DNA of 64,000 bases from Acidimicrobiales bacterium (GCA_041394245.1 JAWKIR010000003.1:186001-250000), one strand, 5' to 3'; positions 41,713 to 51,655 are shown, counted from the stretch's first letter. Notes: generated by a model not told the origin, from the sequence alone. Translations and numbers: made by a program.

Positions 41713-42987
41713 GTGTCGCCTTCGCCTGGTCCAGCCGAACCCAACCGTCCGCCGTCGGTCGACAAGCTGGCGCGCTCGATCGCCGATGTCGGGCTCCCCC
41801 ATCCGCTCCTGGTCGACGCGGCCCGAGCCGCGGTCGCCGACGGCGTCCCCGCTGCGGCCCGCGACATCGCGATGGCTCGGGCCCGCCAGATGCTCACCCC
41901 GGTGATCAACGGCACCGGCACCCTCCTCCACACCAACCTCGGGCGCGCCCCCGTCGCCTGGGAACAGGCGGCCACCTACTCGAACCTCGAGCTCGATCTC
42001 ACGACCGGCGAACGCGGCTCGCGCATGGCGACCGCTCCGGCCCTCATCGCCCGGGCCTGCGGGGCCGAGGCGGCCCTCGTCGTCAACAACTGTGCGGCGG
42101 CCCTCATGCTCGTGCTCGCCGGACTCGCGGAGGGCCGCGGCGTGGTGGTCTCGCGCAGTGAACTCGTCGAGATCGGCGGCGGGTTCCGCGTGCCCGAGGT
42201 GATGGAACGGTCGGGGGCCCGCCTCATCGAGGTCGGCACGACCAATCGCACCCGTCTCGCCGACTTCGAGCGAGCCGTCGCCGAACACGGCGACGAGGCC
42301 GGGGTGATCCTCCAGGTCCACCAGTCGAACTACAAGATCGTCGGCTTCACCGAGGCACCCCGCACCGCCGAACTCGCCACCATCGACCGGCCGCTGGTCG
42401 CCGACATCGGGTCGGGGCTGCTCGACTCGCGCTGCGGATGGCTGGCGTCGGGTCCGCCCGGCTGGCTGGCCGAGGAACCGGCCGCCCGGCAGACCCTCGA
42501 AGCCGGCGCCGACCTCGTCACCTTCTCGGGCGACAAGCTCTTCGGCGGCCCCCAGGCCGGCATCATCGCCGGGCGGGGCGACCTGATCGCGACCATCGCT
42601 CGTCATCCCCTCGCCCGGGCCTTGCGGCCGGGGTCGCTCGTGTTGGGTGCACTCCAGGCGACGGCGCTCGCCTACCTGGCCGGCGACGGCGATGCCATCC
42701 CGTTCTGGCGGATGGCCGCGCGGTCGGTCGACGAGCTCCGGGCCCGCGCCGCCGCACTCGGCGTCGGCACGGTCATCGACACGGAGGCCACCCCCGGCGG
42801 CGGCACCCTGCCCGAGGTCGCGATCCCGTCGGCCGGTGTCGCCGTCGACGGCGACCATCGCGACGCCCTCCGTCGGCGGCCGCGGCCGCTCATCGCCAGG
42901 GTCGTCGACGGACGCACGATCGTCGACCTGCGCGCCGTCGATCCCGACGACGACGCCGAGGTCGCAGCCGCGCTGCGCGACTGCTGA
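41713..42987 (+). CDS. selA: L-seryl-tRNA(Sec) selenium transferase
   Basis: The 424-residue PLP enzyme has INGTGTLLHTNLGRAPV near residue 65, EVGTTNRTRL, VADIGSGLLDSRCG and the PLP lysine K275 in TFSGDKLFGGPQAG. It converts seryl-tRNA(Sec) to selenocysteyl-tRNA(Sec) using selenophosphate. The start is GTG, seven bases after the upstream kinase-like gene. selB follows after 16 bases. The tRNA substrate gene is at 20.4 kb. SelD, which supplies selenophosphate, is not in the window. Confidence 0.95.
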   Translation: MSPSPGPAEPNRPPSVDKLARSIADVGLPHPLLVDAARAAVADGVPAAARDIAMARARQMLTPVINGTGTLLHTNLGRAPVAWEQAATYSNLELDLTTGERGSRMATAPALIARACGAEAALVVNNCAAALMLVLAGLAEGRGVVVSRSELVEIGGGFRVPEVMERSGARLIEVGTTNRTRLADFERAVAEHGDEAGVILQVHQSNYKIVGFTEAPRTAELATIDRPLVADIGSGLLDSRCGWLASGPPGWLAEEPAARQTLEAGADLVTFSGDKLFGGPQAGIIAGRGDLIATIARHPLARALRPGSLVLGALQATALAYLAGDGDAIPFWRMAARSVDELRARAAALGVGTVIDTEATPGGGTLPEVAIPSAGVAVDGDHRDALRRRPRPLIARVVDGRTIVDLRAVDPDDDAEVAAALRDC

Positions 42988-43003
42988 TGCACCCGATTCG
43001 CTG

Positions 43004-44725
43004 ATGCACGTTCTCGCCACCGCCGGCCACGTCGATCACGGGAAGTCCACCCTCGTCAAGGCACTCACCGGCACCGACCCGGATCGCCTCGCCGAGGAGA
43101 AGGAACGGGGCCTCACGATCGATCTCGGGTTCGCTTCGGCCCAACTCCCCTCCGGCCGCGGGGTGGCGTTCATCGATGTCCCCGGACATGTCCGCTTCCT
43201 CAAGAACATGCTGGCCGGGGTCGGCAGCGTCGACGCCTGCGTCTTCGTGGTCGCAGCGACCGAGGGCTGGAAGCCCCAGTCCGAGGAGCACCTCCGGATC
43301 CTGTCACTGCTCGGGATCCGCCACGGCCTGGTCGCCCTGACCAAGGTCGGGCTCGCCGACGAGGAGCTGCGGGAACTCGCCGCACTCGAGATCGCCGACC
43401 GGGTCGCCGGAACCTTCCTCGCCGATGCGCCCATCGTCGAGGTCGACGCCCTCGACGGCACCGGTGTCGAGACCCTGCGAGCTGCACTCGACGATCTGCT
43501 CGACCACACCCCGACCGCGGCCGATCACGCCCGGCCCCGGTTGTGGATCGACAGGGTCTTCGCCGCGAAGGGTTCCGGCACCGTGGTGACGGGCACGCTC
43601 ACCGGCGGTCTCATCCGCGTCGACGACGAACTCCGCGTGCTCCCTCTGGGCGAGAACGTCCGGATCCGTGCCCTGCAGAGCCTCCATGCCGAGCGCACGA
43701 AGGTCGGCCCGGGCAATCGGGTCGCCGTCAACCTCACCGGCGTCAGCCACGACCGGCTCCGGCGGGGCGACGTGTTGGTCAAGGCCGACCAGTGGCACGT
43801 CACCGATCGCTTCGACGGCAGACTCGAGGTCCTCGACGCGCTCGATCATCCGGTCACCCGGCGGGGTGCCCACGTCGCCTACATCGGCTCGGGCGAGTAT
43901 CCGGCGCGGGTGCGTGTGCTCGGCCCGTCGGAGATCCCGCCCGGCGCCACCGGCGCAGTGCGTGTCCACCTGCCGGTGGGGCTGCCGCTGCTCCCCGGCG
44001 ACCGGTTCATCCTGCGCGAGTCGGGACGCGGCGAGACGCTCGGCGGTGGCGAGATCCTCGACATCGATCCACAGCTCGCCGCGGCCAAGGCCGTGCCCGA
44101 CCGCTCGGTCGACCGCGTGATCGCGGAACGCGGCCGCGTCGAGGTCGACCAGTTGTTCCGACTGACCGGGGTCCGCCGCGACCCCGACGTCGGGAAGTGG
44201 GCGGTCGACCCCGCGGAGCTGGACCAGACCCGGACCCGACTCGAAGCCGCCGTCACCGGCGCCGGTCCCCTGGGTCTCGACCTCGCCGCTCTCGACGACT
44301 TCGAACGGGCCGTGCTCGAGACGATCGACGGCCTCGAACTCGACGGTGGCCACGTACGCATCGCCGATGCCGTCGATCCCCTCGCCGACCATCCCTTCGT
44401 CGCCCGACTCGAAGCGGCCCCGTTCACGCCGCCCGATCCCGACGGCGTCGACCGGGCCGAGCTCCGCGAGCTGGTCCGACGGGGCGACGTGGTCGACGCC
44501 GACGGCGTCTACTTCGCGGCGTCGGCCATCGCCGCCGCGGCACGCGTGGTCGCCGAACTGCTCGCCGCCGAACCCGACGGTGTCACGGTCGCAACCATCC
44601 GCGATGCCTGGGGAACCTCACGCAAGTTCGCGATTCCTCTGGTGACTCATCTCGACAGCACCGGCGTGACCCGCCGCCGCGACGACCTGCGCATCGCCGG
44701 ACCGCGACTGCCCCGCATCACCTGA
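43004..44725 (+). CDS. selB: Selenocysteine-specific elongation factor
   Basis: The 573-residue translational GTPase has G1 AGHVDHGKST (residues 7-16), G2/G3 ERGLTIDLGF and FIDVPGHVRFLKNM, then EF-Tu-like domains 2-3 (FAAKGSGTVVTGTLTGG) and a C-terminal winged-helix region (TVATIRDAWGTSRKFAIPLV, THLDSTGVTRR) that recognises the SECIS hairpin of selenoprotein mRNAs. It delivers Sec-tRNA to UGA codons. Somewhat shorter than E. coli SelB (614 residues), within the family range. Confidence 0.95.
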   Translation: MHVLATAGHVDHGKSTLVKALTGTDPDRLAEEKERGLTIDLGFASAQLPSGRGVAFIDVPGHVRFLKNMLAGVGSVDACVFVVAATEGWKPQSEEHLRILSLLGIRHGLVALTKVGLADEELRELAALEIADRVAGTFLADAPIVEVDALDGTGVETLRAALDDLLDHTPTAADHARPRLWIDRVFAAKGSGTVVTGTLTGGLIRVDDELRVLPLGENVRIRALQSLHAERTKVGPGNRVAVNLTGVSHDRLRRGDVLVKADQWHVTDRFDGRLEVLDALDHPVTRRGAHVAYIGSGEYPARVRVLGPSEIPPGATGAVRVHLPVGLPLLPGDRFILRESGRGETLGGGEILDIDPQLAAAKAVPDRSVDRVIAERGRVEVDQLFRLTGVRRDPDVGKWAVDPAELDQTRTRLEAAVTGAGPLGLDLAALDDFERAVLETIDGLELDGGHVRIADAVDPLADHPFVARLEAAPFTPPDPDGVDRAELRELVRRGDVVDADGVYFAASAIAAAARVVAELLAAEPDGVTVATIRDAWGTSRKFAIPLVTHLDSTGVTRRRDDLRIAGPRLPRIT

Positions 44726-44730
44726 ACTGG

Positions 44731-44985
44731 TCAGACGGTGAGCAGTTCGCGCCGTTCGCTCTCGCTGAGACCACCCCAGATGCCGTGCTGCTCCCGGATC
44801 GTGAGCGCGTAGGACAGACAGTCGTCGCGCACCGAGCAGGTTTCACAGATCGCTTTCGCGTTGCGTTCACGGAATCGTTTCTCGTCTCGCCGCTCCGCGC
44901 TGGTCGGCGGAAAGAAGACCGTTGCCTGCGGTCCTCGACACGCCGCCTTCAGCTGCCAGTCGACCCCCACGTTGCGCACTGCCAT
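44731..44985 (-). CDS. WhiB-family Fe-S transcriptional regulator
   Basis: The 84-residue product has the four cluster-binding cysteines C16 (KAACRG), C47, C50 (ICETC) and C56 (RDDC), followed by the turn HGIWGGLSESERREL. WhiB proteins bind a [4Fe-4S] cluster sensitive to O2 and NO and act with the primary sigma factor. The length is like WhiB1/WblE. The ATG at 44985 has GGGAG upstream; 42 extra upstream codons are not family-like. WhiB occurrence is restricted to actinobacteria and their phages. Confidence 0.93.
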   Translation of the reverse strand: MAVRNVGVDWQLKAACRGPQATVFFPPTSAERRDEKRFRERNAKAICETCSVRDDCLSYALTIREQHGIWGGLSESERRELLTV

Positions 44986-45223
44986 ATCCACTCCCGTTCT
45001 CCACTGTTGGCTTAGCGGACATGAGACGGACGTCACAACCGCGCTGGGCGGTTGTTTGCGAAATCCGAACGCCGCGCGTGAGATTCGCTCTGTTTTTCTC
45101 GTATCGGCCACTGATTCCGGTGCCTTGACGCCGAAATGTCCCCAGGACCACGTGCTGTCGGGTGACGCGCCGATGACACGTCGGCTGCAGCGTCGGTCGG
45201 GTGAGAGGTACCGTCGCCGTCAC

Positions 45224-48200
45224 ATGGACGTTGGCATGAGCAGGCCGTTTCGCGCGCGACCGCCGGATCCCGGCGACGCGCTGCTCCGCCCTGCGCTGCT
45301 GCGCCGCCTGCTCACCCGCTTCGAGGCCCGCGTCGTGGTCGTGCGGGCCAGCGCGGGCTTCGGGAAGACGACCGCCCTCGCCCAGGCGGTCGAACAGAAC
45401 CTGGTTGCGCCGCGCGGACGCGACGTCTGGGTCGGCTGCGAGCCTGCCGATGCCGACGACGACGTCTTGCGGCGCGGCATCGCCGAATCGCTCTCCCTGC
45501 CGCCCGACACCTCGCGGCGCGGCATCGCCGAGGCGATCGCCGCCGCCTCCCCGGTCCAGGTCTGTCTGATCCTCGACGATGCCCACGAGCTCCCGGAGGG
45601 TTCCCGCGGAGCCGAACTGGTCGAGGCGTTGATCGCCGATCTCCCCGCCAACGGCCATGTCCTGCTCTCGAGCCGCTTCGACCCGGCGATCTCGCTGGCC
45701 CGTCTCGACGCCCAGGGCCGCGTCGAACGCATCGAGGAACGCGACCTGACCCTCGACCGCGCCGAGCTCGTGGCGCTGGCCGAGCGCGCCGGTCGTCCGG
45801 TCGACGAGATCGAGTCGCTCGGCGGCTGGCCGGCGCTGGTCGCCCTCGGCCTGCGGTCCGGGCCGGTACGCCAGTTCCTCGACCAGGAGGTGATCGGCAG
45901 TCTCGACGACGACCAGCGCCGAGTGCTGGCCCTCGTCGTCGCCCTCGGCGGCGCCGACGATGCCCTCCTCACCGCACTCACCGGCATCGACGCGACGACC
46001 GCGATCGACAGTCTGCCGATGATCCAGCGACGAGACGGTTGGTACGAGGCCCATGCCCTGTGGTCCTCGGTCTTCACCGATGCCGAGATCGAGCACGCCC
46101 GCCGGACCCACCAGCGCGGCGCGATCGAGCACCTCCTGGCGGACGGGCGGGCCGGGCGGGCCGTCGATCTCGCGTGCCGCACGCAACAGAGCGACCTGGT
46201 TCTGCGGGCGCTCCACGAAACGGTGATCTCCGGCCAGGTCGAGGATGTCGACGTGCTGCGCCGGTGGCTGCCGCTGCTGCCCGACGACGTGCGTCGCCAC
46301 CCGCTGGCGCTGCACATCGAGGGGCTGATCGAACAGGCGATCGATCCGACCACCGATCGCTGCCTCGAGCTCTTCCAGCGGGCGGCCGACGGCTACGAGG
46401 CCCTCGGAGAGCTCCGCGGGCTGGTCAACGCCACGGCCGAGATCGGCTTCTGGCACCACATCCGACGCGACAGCGGCGAGCTCATGGGAGTCGCCATGCG
46501 GATGCAGGAACTCGCCGACCGGGGTGTCAGCGCGGCGACGCCCTACACCGATGTCACCACTGCGTTCGTCGGCATCGCCCAGGGCGACCCCCATGCCATC
46601 CTCGCTGCGGTCCGCCGGGCCCGAACCGCGCCGATGACCGGTCGGTTCCGGGCGATCACCGACTGGCTCGAGTTCCAGGCGCTCGAACTGCTCGGCCAGA
46701 CCGACGTCGACCTCGCCGACCGCTACCTCGAGGGTGCCGGAGGGATCCGCGGTACCGAAGTGATCGCGATCGCCGCCCGCTGGCGGGCCGGGCGCCTCGA
46801 GGAGCTGCTCGCCGACCCCGCCGCCTGGGAAGCACGGAGCGGATCCGACCGGGCCCGCTTCCTCTGTCACGCGTGGATGGCCGCGGTCCTGGCCGGGGCC
46901 GGGCGGGTGTCGGAGGGTGCCGACCACCTCGCCCTCGCCACCCGCTTCGCCGGCGAGATGAACGCCCCCCAGGTCGAGATCACGCTCGCGCTCCCGACAC
47001 TGCTCATCGAACACGAACGAGGCCGTACCGTCGAGGCCCGCGAGATGATGGAGGACCTCCTCGATCGGATCCCGGTCGGCCCGAGCACCCGCCTCTCCTA
47101 CAACGGCTCCACCGCGCTGATCGCCCGGTACCGACCGGATCTCTTCGACGACCTCGTGGTGCCGATGCCCACCCGCGACACCTCGCTCGGACTGGCCCTG
47201 CGAGACATGGACCTCACCGGGGAACTGTCCGCCATCCGCTCCGTGCAGTGGCCGGCCAACACCGGGGTGCTGGTCTCGTCGCTCTTCCTGCGCACGTCGT
47301 GCGAGTTCGTGTGTGCGGCGTGGGCGGCCGGGAGACCCGAGGCCCGTCCGGCGGCCGACTGGCTGCTCGAGGTCGTCGGCGACCCTGCCCGCGAACGGTT
47401 CCGCGACTTCGTCGCCCACCCGCTGACCGCCGTCGCCGCGGCAGCGAAAGAGATCCTCGCCTCGGTGCCGCTGCCGCCCGTCGAACACCGCGAGCTGCGC
47501 GTGCTCGGGCCCGAGCGCCTCGAGATCGGCGGTGTCGAATCCGAACACGAGGACTGGCGTCGGGAGCGGGTGCGTTCGCTCCTCGGCTATCTCGTCGTCC
47601 ACCCCGACGCGACCCGCGACGCGATCATGGCCGCGTTGTGGCCCGAGGCCAACGAGGAAGCGGCCCGCCGGAGTCTCCGATCGACGCTCAACCTCCTCCT
47701 CGGCGTTCTGGAGGAGGGCAGAGTGGGTGGCGACGCCGCCTACTTCGTCCGTGCCGACGGGAACCGCGTGCGACTGACCGGCCGTGACCGTCTGAGTGTC
47801 GACGTCTGGCGTTTCGACTCGCTGCTCGACGAGGCGGACCGGCTCGAAGCCGACGGCGCACCGAGCCTCGCCCTCGACTGCCTCACCGAAGCGATCGACC
47901 TGTACCGCGGCGACCTGCTCGCCGGCGTGATCGAGGGCGAATGGCTCCACCTCGAACGCCAGCGCCTCCATGTCCGCTTCGTGGGCGCCGCCGTACGTGG
48001 CGCGGAACTCCTGCTCGCCCACGGCCGGACCGACGAAGCGATCACGCTCTCGACGCGGACCATCCAGATCGAACCATGGTCAGAACCGGCGCATCGATCG
48101 CTGATCGCCGGCCACCTCCAACGTGGCGACCGAGCCGCCGCTCACCGCGCCATGCAGCGGTGCCACGACATGCTCGCCGACCTCGGCGGCCCGGTGGAGG

Positions 48201-48241
48201 AGCTCACCACGATGCTCGAACGCCGCCTCACCGGCAGCTGA
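45224..48241 (+). CDS. Large ATPase-TPR regulator with C-terminal winged helix and BTAD
   Basis: The product is about 1005 residues: N-terminal STAND/MalT-like NTPase (VVVRASAGFGKTTALAQAVE, VCLILDDAHELPEG), a long helical middle (TPR-like, residues about 300-750), then an OmpR-type winged helix (VRSLLGYLVVHPDATRDAIM, ALWPEANEEAARRSLRSTLN) and a BTAD domain (LSVDVWRFDSLLDEADRLEA, LYRGDLLAGVIEGEWLHLER). SARP-type regulators have winged helix plus BTAD; here these sit at the C-terminus behind the NTPase. Target genes unknown. A second ATG at 45236 is possible. Confidence 0.85.
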   Translation: MDVGMSRPFRARPPDPGDALLRPALLRRLLTRFEARVVVVRASAGFGKTTALAQAVEQNLVAPRGRDVWVGCEPADADDDVLRRGIAESLSLPPDTSRRGIAEAIAAASPVQVCLILDDAHELPEGSRGAELVEALIADLPANGHVLLSSRFDPAISLARLDAQGRVERIEERDLTLDRAELVALAERAGRPVDEIESLGGWPALVALGLRSGPVRQFLDQEVIGSLDDDQRRVLALVVALGGADDALLTALTGIDATTAIDSLPMIQRRDGWYEAHALWSSVFTDAEIEHARRTHQRGAIEHLLADGRAGRAVDLACRTQQSDLVLRALHETVISGQVEDVDVLRRWLPLLPDDVRRHPLALHIEGLIEQAIDPTTDRCLELFQRAADGYEALGELRGLVNATAEIGFWHHIRRDSGELMGVAMRMQELADRGVSAATPYTDVTTAFVGIAQGDPHAILAAVRRARTAPMTGRFRAITDWLEFQALELLGQTDVDLADRYLEGAGGIRGTEVIAIAARWRAGRLEELLADPAAWEARSGSDRARFLCHAWMAAVLAGAGRVSEGADHLALATRFAGEMNAPQVEITLALPTLLIEHERGRTVEAREMMEDLLDRIPVGPSTRLSYNGSTALIARYRPDLFDDLVVPMPTRDTSLGLALRDMDLTGELSAIRSVQWPANTGVLVSSLFLRTSCEFVCAAWAAGRPEARPAADWLLEVVGDPARERFRDFVAHPLTAVAAAAKEILASVPLPPVEHRELRVLGPERLEIGGVESEHEDWRRERVRSLLGYLVVHPDATRDAIMAALWPEANEEAARRSLRSTLNLLLGVLEEGRVGGDAAYFVRADGNRVRLTGRDRLSVDVWRFDSLLDEADRLEADGAPSLALDCLTEAIDLYRGDLLAGVIEGEWLHLERQRLHVRFVGAAVRGAELLLAHGRTDEAITLSTRTIQIEPWSEPAHRSLIAGHLQRGDRAAAHRAMQRCHDMLADLGGPVEELTTMLERRLTGS

Positions 48242-48246
48242 CCGCG

Positions 48247-49620
48247 CTAGGCCTCGTCGTCGCTCGGACGCATCTCGCGATAGTCGCGGGCGCCGCCTTC
48301 TTCGGGTTCGATCTCGAGCCACAAGCCCTCGATCGCGACGACGCGGACAGGATCGCCGGCAAGGATCGGGGTGGTCCGGTTGACCATCGCACGCCACGGA
48401 GCGCCGTCGATCATCACGATGCCGTCCTTCTTCACTTCCGTGACGGCCTCGCCCATCATCCCGATCATCCACTCACGGCCGATCGTGGGCGTGCCGAACC
48501 GGGTGCGGATCATGGCCGGCATCCCGTTCATCATCGACAGTCCCACCCCGATGATGCCGACGAGCAGCGTGATCCACGAGATCGAGAACCCGTCGTAGAG
48601 GAAGATCGAGCCGAGCACCAGGCACCCCGTCGCGATGGCCGACCAGGCCCGTGGCACGCCGGTCTGCACATCCACGGCATAGCCGAGCATCGCGATCACC
48701 AACAGCGCGAGCGCCCAGGGTCGCGTGGGCAACACGTCGAGGCCATAGCAGCCGAGGATGAAGCAGACGGCGCCGACCACCCCGGCGATGCCGATGCCGG
48801 CCGTGTAGAACTCGAAGATCAGCAGCGACGCCCCGATGAGGAACAACAGGTAGGCCATCGCCGGGCTGGCGACGCTGTGCATCCATCCCTTGAACAGCGA
48901 CAACTTTCGGAGCCGGACCGGAGAGGCGATCTCGCGGACGGCTTCACCGCTGGACGTGTCGATCACGCTGTCGAACCCGGGCAGCTCGTCGCCGACCTGA
49001 GGGCCGAGCGCGAAGAGCGCGAGCGTGGGTGACTCGTACTGGATGAGGCCGAGCTCGATGGCATCGAGATCGGAGATCGTGGTGTTCTCGAGCCCGACGA
49101 GCAGCTCGGCGACCTCGGGGTCGAGGAACTCGCCGACGACGAGCTGCCCGGTGTTGCCGAACGAGGCGAACGAGGCGATGCCCATCTGGTCGGTCACCGC
49201 CATGAGCTGGGCGATACCGCCCTCGGCCCGGGCACCACTCGGCCCGACCCAGCCGTAGACGGGCACGCTCGCGTCGTGGATCCGCCGCGCCAGCTCGATG
49301 ACGCGGGCGTCGTCGATGACGGTCGCCGAACTGTTGACCTGCAGGATCACGCCGCCTGAACCGGCCTCCTCGGCCTCGGTGATCGACTGCTCGATGAAGT
49401 CGGCCACGATCTCGTCGACGAAGCCCGACACCTGGACAATGTCGAAAACTGCAGAGTCGAAAACTGCAGAGTCGAATACTGCAGAGTCGCTCCCCGTGTC
49501 GCTCCCCGTGTCGGGGGTTTCCTGGATGATCGTCTCCTGCGCACCCGCCGACGGGGTGCACGCGAGGATGCCGACCGCAAGGCCGACCATCGTGACCGCT
49601 AGCGTGATGCGGCGACGCAT
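48247..49620 (-). CDS. NfeD-family membrane protein with inactive ClpP-like domain
   Basis: The 457-residue protein has a signal sequence (ITLAVTMVGLAVGILACTPS, possible lipobox ILAC), a ClpP-fold domain (GSGGVILQVNSSATVIDDAR, VYGWVGPSGARAEGGIAQLM), several membrane helices (MAYLLFLIGASLLIFEFYTA onward) and a C-terminal OB-fold (GREWMIGMMGEAVTEVKKDG). The catalytic Ser of the GA-AxSAG motif is replaced (ARAEGG), so proteolysis is unlikely. NfeD proteins work with stomatin-like partners in membrane quality control; none is adjacent. ATG at 49618-49620. Confidence 0.8.
   Translation of the reverse strand: MRRRITLAVTMVGLAVGILACTPSAGAQETIIQETPDTGSDTGSDSAVFDSAVFDSAVFDIVQVSGFVDEIVADFIEQSITEAEEAGSGGVILQVNSSATVIDDARVIELARRIHDASVPVYGWVGPSGARAEGGIAQLMAVTDQMGIASFASFGNTGQLVVGEFLDPEVAELLVGLENTTISDLDAIELGLIQYESPTLALFALGPQVGDELPGFDSVIDTSSGEAVREIASPVRLRKLSLFKGWMHSVASPAMAYLLFLIGASLLIFEFYTAGIGIAGVVGAVCFILGCYGLDVLPTRPWALALLVIAMLGYAVDVQTGVPRAWSAIATGCLVLGSIFLYDGFSISWITLLVGIIGVGLSMMNGMPAMIRTRFGTPTIGREWMIGMMGEAVTEVKKDGIVMIDGAPWRAMVNRTTPILAGDPVRVVAIEGLWLEIEPEEGGARDYREMRPSDDEA
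49441..49509. repeat. Tandem 15-bp and 12-bp repeats in the nfeD-like gene
   Basis: Three units of GTCGAAAACTGCAGA (third copy with one change) at 49441-49485, followed by two units of GTCGCTCCCCGT at 49486-49509. Both unit lengths are multiples of three, encoding SAVFD and DTGS repeats just after the signal sequence. Copy number can vary without frameshift in this exported linker. Confidence 0.9.
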
Positions 49621-49646
49621 GTCGCGTACCCGTCTCGAGGAGGGGA

Positions 49647-50585
49647 ATGGAGCCCGGTCAGTTCTTCGCATCGTCGCGGGTCCTCATCGTGGCAGGGAAG
49701 GGCGGAGTCGGGAAGACCACAGCCTCGGCGACCCTCGCGTTGGCTGCGGCGCGCACCGGCCTGTCGGTCCTCCTGGTGGAGGTGGCCGGGCGGTCGGCGA
49801 CGGCATCGATGTTCGGTGCCGACGCACCAGGCTACGAGGAGTCGACCGTTTACGACCACGCGGACCACGGGACCGTCCGCTCCCGCTCGATCACTCCCGA
49901 CGACGCCCTGGTCGAATGGCTGACCAAGCACGGATTCGCTCGCATCGCGAAGCGCATGGCGAAGAGCGGCTTGCTCGAGATCGTCGCCACGGCGACGCCC
50001 GGCATCAAGGATCTGCTCGTGCTCGGCCGCATCAAGGCCCTCGAGTCCGAGGGCGTCGCCGATCTGATCATCGTCGACGCACCCGCCGCCGGTCATGCGA
50101 TCCAGTTCCTGCAGGCTCCCGTCGGAGTGCGCGACACCGCCCGCACCGGGGTGCTGCACCGCCAGGCGCTGGAGGTTCTCGAGATGCTCGACGATCCCTC
50201 GCGCTGTCGGGCGATCCTCGTGAGCATCCCCGAGGAGACTCCCATCAACGAGCTGATCGACACCGCGTTCATGGTGGAGGACGAGGTCGGTCTCGCCCTC
50301 GGCCCGGTCGTGATCAACGGCATCCTTCCGCCGATCGACGGACTCGACGATCCCGCGCCCGAAGGGCTCACACCGGCCGAGACGGCCGACGTCCGGATGG
50401 CGGCCGACCTGCGACGCGACCGGCTCGCGCTCCAGGCCGAACAGCTCGAACGCCTCGAGTCTCGGCTGCCGCTCGCGCAGCTGCGGCTGCCCCAGTTGTT
50501 CACGACCGAGATCGGACTCGACGAACTCCATCGGCTGGCCGACGCCGTCGAGATCTCGATCCGCGACCTGGAGGACTGGGCATGA
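49647..50585 (+). CDS. ArsA/GET3-type ATPase, first of a pair
   Basis: The 312-residue P-loop ATPase has the deviant Walker A IVAGKGGVGKTTASATLAL (signature K18), VLLVEVAGRSATASMFGADA, LIIVDAPAAGHAIQFLQAP and VVINGILPP. It corresponds to the first member of the actinobacterial ArsA-like pair (like Rv3679 in M. tuberculosis), which forms a complex of unclear, non-arsenic function. It is coupled to the second member by ATGA. In mycobacteria the pair lies next to whiB4; here a WhiB gene is 4.7 kb away. Confidence 0.87.
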   Translation: MEPGQFFASSRVLIVAGKGGVGKTTASATLALAAARTGLSVLLVEVAGRSATASMFGADAPGYEESTVYDHADHGTVRSRSITPDDALVEWLTKHGFARIAKRMAKSGLLEIVATATPGIKDLLVLGRIKALESEGVADLIIVDAPAAGHAIQFLQAPVGVRDTARTGVLHRQALEVLEMLDDPSRCRAILVSIPEETPINELIDTAFMVEDEVGLALGPVVINGILPPIDGLDDPAPEGLTPAETADVRMAADLRRDRLALQAEQLERLESRLPLAQLRLPQLFTTEIGLDELHRLADAVEISIRDLEDWA

Positions 50586-51655
50586 GCGGGCCGGCCGACT
50601 ATCGGGCCCTCACCGCCGAGTGCGAAGTGATCGTCTGCTGTGGCACAGGCGGGGTGGGCAAGACCACCACCGCGGCGGCCACCGCCATGGCCGCGGCCTC
50701 GATGGGTCGGCGCGCCGCGGTGGTCACGATCGACCCGGCGAAGAGGTTGGCCGACGCGCTCGGCATAGGAAACCTCGACAACGACCCGACGATCATCGAG
50801 GGCTCGTGGTCGGGAACGTTGGCCGCGCTCATGCTCGACACCAAGGCGACGTTCGACGACGTGGTCCGCCGCCACGCACCCACCGAGGCGCAGGCCGAGA
50901 CGATCATGGCCAATCGCTTCTACCGCAACATCTCCACGAGCCTGTCGGGCACGCAGGACTACATGGCCGTCGAGAAGCTCGCCCAGCTCCACTCGTCGGG
51001 CGACTGGGACTTGGTCGTCGTCGACACCCCGCCGACCCGCGACGCGCTGGCCTTCCTCGAGGCGCCGAAACTGCTGACCCGCCTCCTCGACAACCCGATC
51101 TACAAGATCCTCATCTCGCCGAGCCAGGGCGTGCTGCGGGCCGTCAACCGGGCGGCAACCGGGGTTGTCCGCCAGCTGTCACGCGTGGTCGGCGCCGAGG
51201 TGGTCGACGACGCGATCGAGTTCTTCCAGGCCTTCCAGGGGATGGAGGACGGATTCCGCGATCGGGCCGATGCCACCCTGCAGCTCCTCGGGGCCGACGA
51301 GACCGCGTTCGTACTCGTGGCCTCGCCGCGCGCCGACACCCTCGCCGAGGCGCAGTACTTCCTCGAGCGGCTCGGCAAGGCCGACCTGGCCGCCGCCGCC
51401 GTGATCGTCAACCGGGTCCTGCCCGCGCTCTCGGTCGACTCCGAACGGGCCCGCGAGATCAACGCCGCGCACCCGTGCGGCCCCTCGCAGGCGCTGGCCG
51501 ATCACGCCGCAGCTGCCGCCGGCGACGACGAGCGGATTCAGGAGCTGCTGTCGAGCGCCCCCGGCGCCACGGTCGCCCGAGTGCCGCTGTTGCCGAGCGA
51601 TGTGCACGACGTCGACACCCTGCACCGCATCGCCGAGCTGCTCACCGAGCGCTGA
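50582..51655 (+). CDS. ArsA/GET3-type ATPase, second of a pair
   Basis: The 357-residue ATPase has Walker A VCCGTGGVGKTTTAAATAM, in which the signature lysine of the deviant motif is a threonine (T22), then AVVTIDPAKRLADALG, MANRFYRNISTSLSGTQDYM and LVVVDTPPTRDALAFLEAPK. It matches the second member of the pair (Rv3680-like). The missing signature lysine suggests the two subunits are not equivalent, as in heteromeric ArsA-like complexes. The ATG overlaps the first gene's stop (ATGA), and the stop abuts that of the convergent STAS gene. Confidence 0.87.
   Translation: MSGPADYRALTAECEVIVCCGTGGVGKTTTAAATAMAAASMGRRAAVVTIDPAKRLADALGIGNLDNDPTIIEGSWSGTLAALMLDTKATFDDVVRRHAPTEAQAETIMANRFYRNISTSLSGTQDYMAVEKLAQLHSSGDWDLVVVDTPPTRDALAFLEAPKLLTRLLDNPIYKILISPSQGVLRAVNRAATGVVRQLSRVVGAEVVDDAIEFFQAFQGMEDGFRDRADATLQLLGADETAFVLVASPRADTLAEAQYFLERLGKADLAAAAVIVNRVLPALSVDSERAREINAAHPCGPSQALADHAAAAAGDDERIQELLSSAPGATVARVPLLPSDVHDVDTLHRIAELLTER

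Noticed and set aside
44867..48022. A minus-strand open frame of about 1050 codons opposite the BTAD regulator
   Set aside because: Antisense to a gene with clear NTPase and winged-helix motifs; composition is that of a shadow frame.
49441..49509. Short repeats in nfeD as a CRISPR array
   Set aside because: Units are directly tandem without spacers, and inside a coding frame.
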